A DNA stretch of 22,500 nt from the NCBI GenBank assembly GCA_012295275.1, contig CM022673.1:30081973-30104472 (forward strand), read 5' to 3'. Source of the stretch: Chrysomallon squamiferum. Its lineage: Eukaryota; Mollusca; Gastropoda; Neomphalida; Peltospiridae. Positions within the stretch are counted from its first letter, which is position 1, and each line of letters begins with the position of its first letter. Positions 1 through 9,589 of the stretch are shown piece by piece. Position numbers and translations under genes: made by a program. The notes beneath the pieces are model-generated. The model did not search any database, was not told the origin of the DNA, and saw nothing but the letters and a program-made list of their open reading frames with translations.

Positions 1-54
1 TTTATTTACCAATACATACGGATATTTAAAGAATATCGAAAAGTATTTTACAAA

Positions 55-178
55 AAATAAATAAATAAATAAATAAAATTAAAAACAAATAATATAAAAG
101 AAAAAGAAGAAGAAGAAGAAAAGAAGAAGAAGAAAAAGAAAAAGAAAAAGAAAAAGAAATAAAAGATAATAATAATAA
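55..178. repeat. A-rich low-complexity tract (TAAA, GAA, AAAAAG, AAT blocks)
   Basis: Four simple motifs follow one another: TAAA repeats, then GAA triplets, then a hexamer AAAAAG repeated about four times, then a short AAT run. The + strand is almost pure purine from about 98 to 165. It is a composite microsatellite. An A-rich tail of an old retroposon is possible, but no body is recognisable on either side. Confidence 0.85.
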
Positions 179-729
179 TCAATAAAAAAATATGAAAAAA
201 TTATCTGACTAAAAGAAAGGGCCTAATATACATTCTTCCGTGTCATAAAATATTCACTACAAAGTCCCTTTAATTCCTTACACGGTGATGATTCAAATAA
301 AATTCTAACATCGATGGTTTTACAGAGATGCTTTCTTAATTTGGACTCTTCTGAGAAGTGGATTTGAAACTCTTATGCAACATAACCTAATACCTTATCA
401 GTCATCAGAGTCTTGTAAATATTGTCATCCTTTCCTTATTAAGCATGCATTACACTCAATAATTAAGCGTCATATAATACATTATTATGAATATTTAGTA
501 TTGGATATTAGTAAGTGGTTTCCTTGTGTGCTTGGTTTCCAACAGGATAGCATTTAGGGGCATCAAAATAGAGTACTGATATAAAATCCAGTTTTCATTT
601 AGAATGTATTATTGTGATTGAGTTACAGCTTATCAGTGCATGTTAAATTATAAGTCGTAACATAAGATTTTCTCTTGTTAATAGTTTTATAATGAACGTA
701 AGATTTTCGTTATATATTAGTGTCGTAAC

Positions 730-738
<9 letters not shown>
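179..738. other. Unannotated AT-rich DNA, nothing recognised
   Basis: A 60-codon open frame runs across 375-557, but it has no recognisable motif and no convincing splice signals. An open frame of that length is common by chance at this composition. No RNA gene or mobile element was recognised. Confidence 0.6.

Positions 739-820
<82 letters not shown>
739..820. repeat. (GA)n microsatellite, about 41 copies
   Basis: An uninterrupted GA dinucleotide tract of about 82 bp, preceded by a slightly imperfect GAGAGAAAGA start and followed by AGAAGAAAAAG. It is a pure purine strand with mirror symmetry. Confidence 0.97.
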
Positions 821-823
<3 letters not shown>

Positions 824-1832
824 AGAAAAAGATGATAGAAATATAAAAATACAAAGAGAAAGGAGGAATAAGATAGTCTAGACAGTGAGTAGAGAGCGGA
901 CGGGTGGGGGGAGAGACAGGGATCGACTGGGGCAGAGTCAGGCAGATGAAAGTATATAAATATTAGTTATAGGAATGGTTATGTACCTTGGTTCAGCAGT
1001 TTTTACTGCTTTTTCTAAAAAAATCTTCACCGCATTACATTATTGGATTGCTCTAGGTAGATGGAGCAAAATGCAATATTCACAAACCATTTAACGTATA
1101 CTTTCGGAAACAGAATGATCAAGAAATACAAACCAATCAAAACAACACTTAGTGTCTGTACACATGTCGTGTTCTCCTTTGAGTTTTCCTGTTAGTTCTC
1201 CAACGTCCATGAAATATTTAAAAACAACGCTTTAAATTCTTGATTTAAAAACAGGAATAGTTGTATATATGTGCTTTTTCGAGAGATATATATTTTAAAT
1301 GTTAACCATGAAAGAAAAAGATTATATACACAGGATGAGAGAGAAACCGAACGTGAGATACGAACAAACAGACACGCAGCTTGAATCCGCAAATCCGCAT
1401 GTTCATTATAAAATATAAAGAAAACCCAAGAACGAGGTGGTTTAATAGATGACTAAACTTTGGTGAATAGCAGTAAAGGGCTTCAGCAGTTTTAAGTGAC
1501 ACTAGTTTTTAAAAGAACTCTACATTATGAATACATCTTCAAAGACTTCCCATCTTGTTTAATATTATTTTCTAATGTAATTCCAATTGATACTTTGTTT
1601 TTAACAATTAAATTTTGCGGCAGGGTCTACTACGGCTTCTAATTCAGTGTCATTGATTTTAATACGAGCGCTTTTTGCCTCTGGCTCAAATACGGGTTCG
1701 CAGATTGTCGTTTCTGGTGATCGCCAAGTACTAAACTGATAATGAACTCGTGTTTAAGATAATTATAATGTGTAGCACTTAGATCGAACAAAAATCCGTA
1801 GATGATAACGGATGAAATATATTCAAAGTCGA
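821..1832. other. Unannotated stretch, nothing recognised
   Basis: Starts with a G-rich piece (about 890-945) next to the GA tract, then ordinary AT-rich DNA. Two overlapping 66-codon open frames on the - strand (1192-1502) have no recognisable domain and unremarkable composition. The slightly more GC-rich piece at about 1620-1740 shows no open frame with splice sites that I could defend. Confidence 0.55.
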
Positions 1833-1888
1833 TGATGTGTGTGTATATATGTGTGTTTGTAAATGTGTGTGAGTGTGTATTTGTATGT
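1833..1888. repeat. Degenerate TG/TATG-rich repeat
   Basis: A run of TGTG, TATA and TTTG steps, decayed from a TG or TATG microsatellite. The 64-codon - strand frame over it (1823-2017) owes its His/Thr/Tyr-rich tail to this repeat. Confidence 0.8.
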
Positions 1889-2134
1889 TTTGTTCATTTT
1901 AAGTTCACAGCATTCTAAAACTTCATATCGGCTTCGAAATTTAAAATAAATATACTGAACTAAAAAGAAAAAATTAATACATATATGCACCCATATTGAT
2001 AAAGCATTAAGTTTCACGATCGCTGTGGATTGTTAGAAAATATATTCTAAAATAATTAGTTTTGTATGGATTTTACGTTTGTGTTACAATATTTAACGAA
2101 ATTAGGCCTTATAAGTTACTGTATTTACCCGAGT

Positions 2135-2394
2135 ATAACTCAGATAGGTAAACAGAAAACATACGAGATAGAGACCATTAAAATGTAGAAACCAGTACAA
2201 CAGCAGTGAGATAGATCTAAATACAGGCCAAAATAACAATGTCAGAATAAAGGCCAAGGTAACACGAAAATACTGAAACCAGCTGAGGCCAATGAAACAA
2301 TAAACAGCAAAGTCTTCAAATTAATAACAGCATAACAGAGAGCAGAATAATGAATCAAGGTAACAAAGAGTTCAGTATATCAACATCGACAGAG
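2135..2394. other. T-poor, A-rich flank of the 31-bp array
   Basis: The + strand is rich in A, C and G and poor in T, with recurring pieces such as GAAACCAG, AGGCCAA and AACAGCA. It reads like the decayed body of a repeat and leads straight into the 31-bp minisatellite. A similar A-rich, T-poor text returns at about 3205-3330. No family could be assigned. Confidence 0.4.
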
Positions 2395-2797
2395 CATAGT
2401 AGTCTGCACGAAATTACAACGATGACATAGTAGTCTGCACGACATTACAACGATGACATAGTAGTCTGCACGACATTACAACGATGACATAGTAGTCTGC
2501 ACGACATTACAACGATGACATAGTAGTCTGCACGACATTACAACGGAGACATAGTAGTCTGCACGACATTACAACGGAGACATAGTAGTCTGCACGACAT
2601 TACAACGATGACATAGTAGTCTGCACGACATTACAACGATGACATAGTAGTCTGCACGACATTACAACGATGACATAGTAGTCTGCATGACATTACACCG
2701 ATGACATAGTAGTCTGCATGACATTACAGCGATGACATAGTAGTCTGCACGACATTACAACGATGACATAGTAGTCTGCATGACATTACAACGATGA
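2395..2797 (+). repeat. 31-bp minisatellite, 13 copies
   Basis: Thirteen head-to-tail copies of a 31-bp unit begin with CATAGTAGTCTGCACGACAT and end with ACGATGA. Unit starts fall at 2395 and every 31 bp after, up to 2767, with no length drift. Variants: copy 1 has GAAATT for GACATT; copies 5 and 6 end GGAGA instead of GATGA; copies 10, 11 and 13 carry GCATGAC for GCACGAC; copies 10 and 11 also differ just before CGATGA. Thirty-one is not a multiple of three, so it cannot be a simple in-frame peptide repeat. Confidence 0.97.
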
Positions 2798-4088
2798 CAA
2801 AGTGACAACTTCACAGCAGCTGGAACTGCTGGTTAAGACAGCAGAATGTTCAAGCAGCTTGACAACTTTGATCAGAGACATATTGATTTTTTTCCTATTT
2901 GAAATATTTAATTAGAAATGGTTGCTAAGAAATAGCACATTTTAAAAGAACTTTTGAAAGCTTGTTAAATTTCTGTGCATTTTTATTTATATCTGCTTTG
3001 AAGGATATATATTTTTTTCCTTTATCTAATTTTTTTCTCTTTTTTTTTTTATGGAATGAAATCAAAGATTTTTTAAATAAAAATATAAAAGAAAATAATA
3101 ATTTCAATTTAAAGTTGTCAGGTGAAAAACAGATATATTTAGAACAGCTGAAAACATGTACAAAGGTTAAACTAATACATATAAAAAATATGCTTGTAGT
3201 GTAATATTAAATCAGACCAAAATAAAACAACAACAAACACAAGAAAATAAAAACAAGAACACGATCCAGAATAACCAGAGCAAAAACAAAACCAGTATAA
3301 AAAAAACATCTGAAACAGAAACCAAATTTTAATTTGCCGTAAAACACATGATAATAATAAAATAAATAAAAATAAAATTTAAGTCACAATTGAATTTTAA
3401 AGAAAGAAAAGAATTTAATTAAAAAAAAAAAAGAAGAAAATAAAGAAAGAAAATGAAAAATGAAAAAGTAGAACACATAAAAACTCAGTTTTCATTTCAT
3501 TTTTAGTAACATTAGCTTTAATCAGAACTTCAACTGTTTTAAAATTACGTACATTCGTGTACACTATAAGTTTTCACGTTAAATATTTTTATTTATGTTT
3601 ACTTACATGTAAGTTCGAAGACCAGTAATTTCCAGTTCTTACACGCATTCCCAATACCGAGACGGTTATACGTAGAAAATAATTATTGATTAATGTAAAT
3701 AACTTTAATGGTAATAAAAAAAATTGTTAGGGGTTTTACAAATAGTGATGGCAGTCGTATTTCCAACGATAAACTGATGTCGTTTTAATATTTTGTGTTA
3801 AACAGAATATAATGGATGAAATATACTGAATGTTAAAACACACGTTTCCTTTGTTTGTTTGTATTTTTAGGTGGGTTTTTTAAATGACAATAAAAATATT
3901 TTAGAATTCTATTATTTCTGCATGTTAATTTTAATGTGTACAAGAATACCTTTTTATTCATTGATATGTTTTCGTTTTATTATTTTCTTTATTATTCTGG
4001 TTGTTGATGCTGTTATTACTATCATTATGTGGTTTTTGTTTTATTGTTATGCTTTTTTATTAAAAGTAAATAAATAAATAAATAAAAG
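2798..4088. other. Unannotated AT-rich stretch with A-rich patches
   Basis: Immediately right of the 31-bp array is a small inverted repeat (CAGCAG at 2814-2819, CTGCTG at 2826-2831). After that come T-rich then A-rich patches (3005-3050, 3205-3470). Small open frames at 2962-3204 (+) and 3871-4077 (+) are rich in Phe, Ile, Lys and Asn, as AT-rich noise would be. No exon or RNA gene was recognised. Confidence 0.55.
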
Positions 4089-4205
4089 AGGAACAAATTT
4101 ATTATCTTTATTATTATTATTACTATTATTATTATTATTACTGTTGTTGTTGTTGTTGTTATTGTTGTTGATATTACTGTTGTTGCTGTTGATGTTGTTC
4201 CTGCT
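4089..4205. repeat. Degenerate TTA/TTG trinucleotide repeat
   Basis: TTA triplets change over to TTG/CTG triplets near 4140 and back to mixed triplets. The Thr/Ile-rich 66-codon frame on the - strand (4025-4225) comes from the triplet period and is not evidence of a protein. Confidence 0.88.
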
Positions 4206-4564
4206 ATCATCATAATTAGCATCACATATTTATTGTTAAAAACGTTATATATAGCGCATCTAGATAACGACTTGTAGTTAAAGGATATTTATCTGGTTGG
4301 AAATATCGCTTTTTGGATGTGACCTATATACTAACTGTCAGGTGAATATTAATTTAGTCATCATTACTGTGTGAGGCAGATTGATAATATATTTGCTGGT
4401 CAATGGCCAGTGTGTTTGTTATAAATCAGCATTAAATATTTACGTTCGTGTTATTTGAATGTGAAGAAGAAGAAGAAAAGGAAGAAGAAAGAGAAATAAG
4501 TAAAATAACTACATCTATTTATATAAATAGATCTACGTTCCATCGTTTTATGCATGTATATTAA

Positions 4565-4606
4565 ACGTCATTCTATTATTACGTCATAAACGAAAGCCTT
4601 TGACGT
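4565..4606. promoter_or_regulatory. Cluster of three CRE/bZIP-like cores
   Basis: Three ACGTCA/TGACGT cores lie within 42 bp: ACGTCA at 4565-4570, ACGTCA at 4581-4586 and TGACGT at 4601-4606. The last continues into TCGAC, making a near-palindromic CRE-like site. CREB/ATF-type bZIP proteins are known to bind TGACGTCA and its halves. Whether these are used here is inference; no gene start is visible next to them. Confidence 0.25.
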
Positions 4607-4762
4607 CGACTAAATAAGTCGATGGAAAATGTGTTTATTATAGCTGTCTATCTTTCCCTCCTGTTTCCAAGGCAATATAAACTGTTTTTATTAGTAATTT
4701 ATATAATACTGCTGCTGATGATGTTGATTGTAACACCAACAACATCAATAACAACATAACAA

Positions 4763-4937
4763 CTCCTTCTGCTTCAGTATTGTACATATCGTAAAGTATT
4801 ACGCTCGTACTGTCAAGCCATGTTGACTACGCACACACCTCGCTCATGTTTTTCTATGATTTCATGCTTTAGTTCAATGAACGTCATCCGCTTCTTCTTC
4901 TCAGCACTGTCCTTGTACTCACTCCCTTAGGGTCCAT
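4763..4937 (-). pseudogene. Tigger (TIGD1-like) transposase N-terminus, broken
   Basis: The frame opens with Met-Asp-Pro-Lys-Gly-Val at 4937. It then shifts, so that the continuation is read from 4905 as AEKKKRMTFIELKHEIIEKH followed by ERGVCVVNMA. This resembles the start of the CENP-B N-terminal helix-turn-helix of Tigger/pogo transposases, which binds the transposon ends. A TGA stop at 4813-4815 stands where such proteins often have Arg. After QYERNT another single-base shift leads to TICTILKQKE, ending at 4763. The piece therefore has at least two frameshifts and one stop. The DDE catalytic domain is absent. It cannot encode a working enzyme. Confidence 0.78.
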
Positions 4938-5183
4938 GGAAATTTGGCAAGCACAAAACGCGAGCACAACACAACAGAGATGCTTCCACGTAAAGCAAAC
5001 GAGTGAGATGCGGGATGCTGGGCGGATGTTGTGTTGTTCGTTGTGCCAACTAGCGGCGGCGTATCTGAAGTTCGCTCGTAACTCGGATTTTGATTCGCAA
5101 CTCATAGCAAAAAATCGACCTTGCGACTACTCGTAACTCGGAAAACTCGTAAGTTGGGGCACTCGTAACTCGAGGTACATCTG
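4763..5183 (-). mobile_element. Tigger/pogo-type DNA transposon fragment, 5' end
   Basis: Read on the - strand, the element starts with CAGATGTACCTCGAGTTACG at 5183. CAG at the tip and TA just outside (5184-5185) fit the pogo/Tigger pattern of insertion into TA. The terminal 110 bp holds repeated CTCGTAACTCG motifs (5075, 5130, 5162) and a variant at 5146, typical of the widespread Tigger-like ends with GTACCTCG. An untranslated leader follows, then a transposase start at 4937. Similarity stops near 4763, where GTT-rich simple sequence begins, so the rest of the gene and the other terminal repeat are missing. It is a dead, one-ended relic. The superfamily call rests on recognising the end sequence and the protein start; I have not aligned it to a library. 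Confidence 0.8.
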
Positions 5184-5197
5184 TAGTTTCTGTTTTA

Positions 5198-5258
5198 ATG
5201 TGTGTATGTGTGTGTGTGTGTATGTGCGTGTGTATGTATGTGCGTGTGCGTGTGTGTA
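5198..5258. repeat. Degenerate TG/TATG/TGCG repeat
   Basis: TG dinucleotides with scattered TATG and TGCG variants, starting about 15 bp beyond the terminal inverted repeat of the Tigger relic. Confidence 0.9.
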
Positions 5259-6398
5259 AATCAATATATATAAATCACTAAAAGCAAGACAAAAGTTCCA
5301 TGAGATATTATAGGCCTGTTAGAGATTAACGGGTGTGATTTGTTCTAAACATACATCTCACGAAATATTAATGTTTATTTCAAAAAAATACATTTCATAT
5401 TAAATATTAATTATACGCAGATCAACGTTTTATAAAAAATACAATAAAATAGGTTCTATAAATAAATAAGTTCTGAATATTAACTGTCTGTAGGTTTTGC
5501 AAAAAGCTGTAGGAGGAGTAATAGACAGATCAGTTTAAATAAGATTTTGGAAAGGGAATGAAACACATTAATAAGGTAAAGATTGTAAGAAATCGGAAAT
5601 AAATGATTATTTTTAACAATATACTGTACATTTAAACTCTAGCTGTATAAAGGTTGTTGTTTTTTGTTTGTTTTTTTGTTTGTTGGGCTAGAGGAATAAA
5701 AGATTCCGAGATCAAACATTAATTAAGGAGAATAAAAAGCAAATCGCGAATATCCACACTACCCGAAAAACATACAGAGTATAAATCTTCTCTTTTTCAA
5801 AAACTCGTAAAAATATCTTATTACCGTCCTTTTTATTGTAAACGTGTTTTCTTGAACTTCCTATCATTATTTTCTTTATTATTTTACAAAATAAACAACA
5901 GTGTGACTCCATGCAAATCCCCTTCTTCAAAAGTTAATTGAAGCCTACGAAAATCCCCTGCAGAAATTTAGTCTGCTTTTACTATGCACTGGCAGACACA
6001 AGAGTTGCTCATTAAACTAGTCTTGATCTTGAAGAAAACGAAAAAAAAAAAAAAAAGACGAGAGAAAGATGTTAAATTTGAATAATATGAAGAAAGAAAA
6101 CAGTAAGGAAGGTTATTCCTGAATAACAGAAAATGAAATATAAAAAATATAGCGTAATTTTAAGTTTAAGGAGGGGAGATAATTAGAGAGACAAAATTCG
6201 CACCTTTGTCTGTTGCAGTAATAAAAGACAGTAGCAACGACAATAAGAATAACGTCAAGCAGCAACAACAAAAAATTTCCTGCTGAAAAAACAGACACCC
6301 ACAACACGAACATTTTTTTTTTTTTTTTTAAATAAAATGTTTATTAAGATTAAATGACGAAAACAAAACAACTCCAGCAATACGCATTTATGGAACAG
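5259..6398. other. Unannotated AT-rich stretch
   Basis: Contains an A16 run (6041-6056), a T17 run (6313-6329) and open frames of 60-75 codons on the - strand (5712-5930, 6113-6313) with hydrophobic, low-complexity translations and no recognisable domains. No splice pair or RNA gene was seen. Confidence 0.55.
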
Positions 6399-6436
6399 CT
6401 GACAACAGTTATATATATGTAAATAATTGTTGTCAG
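6399..6436. repeat. 9-bp perfect inverted repeat around an AT-rich loop
   Basis: CTGACAACA at 6399-6407 pairs with TGTTGTCAG at 6428-6436, leaving a 20-nt AT-rich loop. It could form a hairpin in DNA or RNA. Its role is unknown. Confidence 0.6.
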
Positions 6437-6455
6437 TTTATCCGTAAATAATGAG

Positions 6456-6509
6456 TGTATATATATATAAACACACACACACACACATACACACACACAC
6501 ACACACACA
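6456..6509. repeat. (TA)n(CA)n compound microsatellite
   Basis: A short TA run passes into CA repeats with a single T interruption near 6488. The His/Thr alternation in the + frame here (6455-6637) is produced by the repeat. Confidence 0.95.
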
Positions 6510-7014
6510 TAGTGAATAACCGGTCACTGTCTTATAATGTAGACAGGCGCGCTCAAACGAACACGCAAAGGTACCTACTCATCATACTGCCACTCTATCA
6601 TTGCACTTGTTCCACTCTAGGTAACCGAAAACAATAATTTTAATGAAGTTTTGAAGGAATCGTAAATATCTTATTATTTCACAGACATGAAGTACGCGTG
6701 GATGATATACTGTTTCAGGTTAATTCAAAATCTTACTTGAGTCCCAGAAAATGCTAAGTTTTGAAATGATTTTTACCTTGGAAAGCTTGATTAATTATGT
6801 AATTAATTATCTGCTTCTTTTCCTAAAAATTATTTTGGATTACGAAATTATATATCGTAAAAATTAATATTTTACATAGTGTAGGATTTCGAAACATATT
6901 AAACGCATAAAAAATAACGTATTATAATTAACTAATAACTGTAATTAAATTAATCTGCACTTTCTGTGTACACTGTCGTCTGCCATTCTCAGCGAAACGA
7001 ATCATGTTAACAGC
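6510..7014. other. Unannotated AT-rich flank of the 45-bp array
   Basis: No gene was recognised. The last 20 bp before the array contain GAAACGAATCATG (6994-7006). A near copy, GAAACGAACCAT, lies just after the array (7555-7566). Confidence 0.5.
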
Positions 7015-7546
7015 ATCACTGTGGCGTATTATTAATATACTGAAGTACATTAGAGATACATCACTGTGGCGTATTATTAATATGCTGAAGTACATCAGAG
7101 ATACATCACTGTGGCGTATTATTAATATGCTGAAGTACATCAGAGATACATCACTGTGGCGCATTATTAATATACTGAAGTACATCAGAGATACATCACT
7201 GTGGCGTATTATTAATATGCTGAAGTACATCAGAGATACATCACTGTGGCGTATTATTAATATGCTGAAGTACATCAGAGATACATCACTGTGGCGTATT
7301 ATTAATATGCTGAAGTACATCAGAGATACATCACTGTGGCGTATTATTAATATGCTGAAGTACATTAGAGATACATTATTGTGGCGTATTATTAATATAC
7401 TGAAGTACATCAGAGATACATTATTGTGGCGTATTATTAATATGCTGAAGTACATCAGAGATACATTATTGTGGCGTATTATTAATATACTGAAGTACAT
7501 CAGAGATACATTATTGTGGCGTATTATTAATATACATTAGAGATAC
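7015..7546 (+). repeat. 45-bp minisatellite, 12 copies, open on both strands
   Basis: Twelve copies of a 45-bp unit begin ATCACTGTGGCGTATTATTA. Unit starts fall at 7015 and every 45 bp to 7510. The final copy lacks about 8 bp (TGAAGTAC). Copies 1-8 begin ATCACTG and copies 9-12 begin ATTATTG. A G/A site gives Met or Ile in the + frame and alternates in copies 8-11, hinting at a 90-bp duplication step. Because 45 is divisible by three and the unit lacks stops, both strands stay open: a 15-residue repeat LWRIINMLKYIRDTS on + (7004-7540) and MYFSILIIRHSDVSL on - (6928-7500). Both read like non-coding by-products, and neither is flanked by convincing splice or start signals. Confidence 0.96.
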
Positions 7547-7952
7547 ATTACTATGAAACGAACCATACATTTTATTATGATGTAATGAACTTAATTTTCC
7601 TTTACTCAATGTCATATCTCTGTGTGATACTGTGTTGTGTATATGTGCAGTTCTGTTAAATCTGGCAGTGACAGGAAGAGGTGAATTATTTACGTACGCA
7701 ACACATTTATAATGTGTCAATCATACGGTAGCAATAAACAGAGGAAATGAGTTGCCATGACAATAATGGCGTTAGATGGACAGTCGCCATTTTAACCTCC
7801 GTGAAGTTGGAAAGTTGTACAAAGTTTTGGTAGTGATTGGAAATTCCCATCTTCATCGGATTCTGAAAGGCAACACTGCAGTTTTTGACTAGGTATCCTG
7901 ATATATGAATGGAACATAATACTACAATCACATTATTGTATATAGTATTTGT
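7547..7952. other. Unannotated stretch, nothing recognised
   Basis: Slightly less AT-rich at about 7740-7880. Two - strand frames of about 70 codons (7511-7720, 7707-7931) lack motifs and splice support. Confidence 0.5.
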
Positions 7953-8000
7953 ACGTGTGTATGTGTGTGGTAATGTGTCTGTTTATGTATGTAATGTATG

Positions 8001-8057
<57 letters not shown>
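7953..8057. repeat. TATG/TG-rich lead into a perfect (TA)n tract
   Basis: A degenerate TG/TATG segment (7953-8005) runs into a perfect TA tract of about 50 bp (8007-8057). Such tracts can extrude cruciforms and vary in length. Confidence 0.95.
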
Positions 8058-8061
<4 letters not shown>

Positions 8062-9373
8062 GTAATTTAGCAAGAACAAGAACTTATTACTTTTATGTGG
8101 TAACAATAAAACCTCTTTTAATTGAGGAAACTAAATGTTAAAAAAGGAAATGACGGTAGTTTGGAAATAAAAGCCGATTCTCATCGCTGATCTTGTTGTC
8201 TAACTGTGAGTACAACAGTACATTGCGATAACAATGAATAAGTGTTAAATTTGTAATATGTTTCCATAACGAAACTTTAACGAATATTCAGATATCCTCT
8301 CAACTTTATCTGTCTTTTTATATGGGTACACTGGTAAATACATATGAGTGTGTAGTGCAGAATTATGTATGAGTGAGCATGTATACTTGGGGATAAAGAT
8401 AAATCGCGATCAGTCTCAAGATTAACAATCTTTAGCACTTCCATTCGACTGTTTCCAAATCCAGCTTGAACGTGTTTACAAAAGACTGTGATGTACGCTT
8501 TCCTGTTTACGGAAGATGACAAATAAAATAACTGAAGTTGTTTATCGAAAAGAGTAAAACTGTGGCTGCAGTGGATTCTTTTTAGAAAATCTGTGTAGTC
8601 TTTAAACAATAATGGTGCCATATATCCGTGTATGATTGTGAGCGGAATGCATGGTTAAAAAATCAACAACAACAAAAAAAAGAAAACAAAAAAAGAATAA
8701 AAATAAAAATAAATAAAAACATTATTTCTTCGGTCACTTTTTTATCTTGGGCTTAGGAAATTCGACTTTTAGGTCTTGAGATGAGTAATGATTGATCATT
8801 ATTTACTTTTTCTTGACCTTTTGCATCTGAGTGTTTAATGTCTTTCTGAGAACTTTAATACTCTTTTGTTGTCTGACCGATAACTTTTATTTTTTTAATT
8901 CTATATTTAGAAAACAATGTCACAATTTTATTATTTTCCAAAAGATATAATAATTTTCGTGGGTATTTTTCTTTGTGTATACCTTTAAAATTATTCTAAT
9001 TTAGCACATGATACTTCATGCATATGAAGATTTTTGTCTATATGCTAAATATATGTATCCATATTATGCATGTATATATGTGTGTTTAAGTGTTGGTATG
9101 TATGTATGTGTCAAAGTGTGTGTTTTATGTGATTATATTTCAGTGTGTGTAATCATGTGTGTATGAATATCTATGTGGATTTGTAAAATATATGTAAGTC
9201 TTCTTCGTTGTTTATCACAGACAGTATCTGCCTTTCACCCTCTAAATGTCACATATAAATAATTTATTATATTTCAGTAGAGTTCAAAGACTCTGTAGTG
9301 TGTTTTAATGAATCTCTTATCAAAAACTGACTGGTTATAGTTATGATTATTTAAAGTTTTTTGGCAGTTAATC

Positions 9374-9376
<3 letters not shown>
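8058..9376. other. Unannotated stretch with an unsupported 114-codon frame
   Basis: A 114-codon open frame on the - strand (8621-8277) is the longest one here that is not made of simple repeat. It is not recognised. Its translation starts MAPLLFKDYTDFLKRIHCSH and shows no signal peptide, no clear membrane segment and no known motif. No splice signals point to it, so I treat it as chance or a remnant of an unknown repeat. Elsewhere: an A-rich run (8660-8720) and a degenerate TATG/TG stretch (9050-9180). Confidence 0.45.

Positions 9377-9465
<89 letters not shown>
9377..9465. repeat. (CT)n microsatellite, about 44 copies
   Basis: A perfect CT tract of about 89 bp. It is the opposite-strand equivalent of the GA tracts at 739-820 and 21971-22033. 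Confidence 0.97.
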
Positions 9466-9469
<4 letters not shown>

Positions 9470-9589
9470 TTATGAATGAATAATACTAAATAATTGAATG
9501 TTTAAAAATTAATGTTTGTTAAATAGTTACGAGAAACATATATGAAAGTTCTTCATAGATTACATGTAAGTACGTGTTCTTGAAACAAG

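Noticed and set aside
1690-1720. GGGTTCGCAG as a tRNA-like B box
   Set aside because: It differs from the GGTTCGANTCC consensus at key places and has no A box or clover-leaf arms around it.
2395-2797. CRISPR-like array of 31-bp units
   Set aside because: The units are directly adjacent with no unique spacers, and the setting is eukaryotic. It is a minisatellite.
6928-7540. 190-codon (-) and 178-codon (+) periodic open frames
   Set aside because: Both follow from a 45-bp tandem unit that lacks stops on either strand. There are no supporting start, splice or domain signals, and two overlapping antisense repeat proteins are implausible.
8277-8621. 114-codon open frame on the - strand
   Set aside because: No motif, no splice support and ordinary composition. 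Length alone is not enough. It remains the best of the unsupported frames and was noted in the regional description.
8660-8720. A-rich run as poly(A) tail of a retroposon
   Set aside because: No recognisable SINE or LINE body, A/B box or target duplication next to it.
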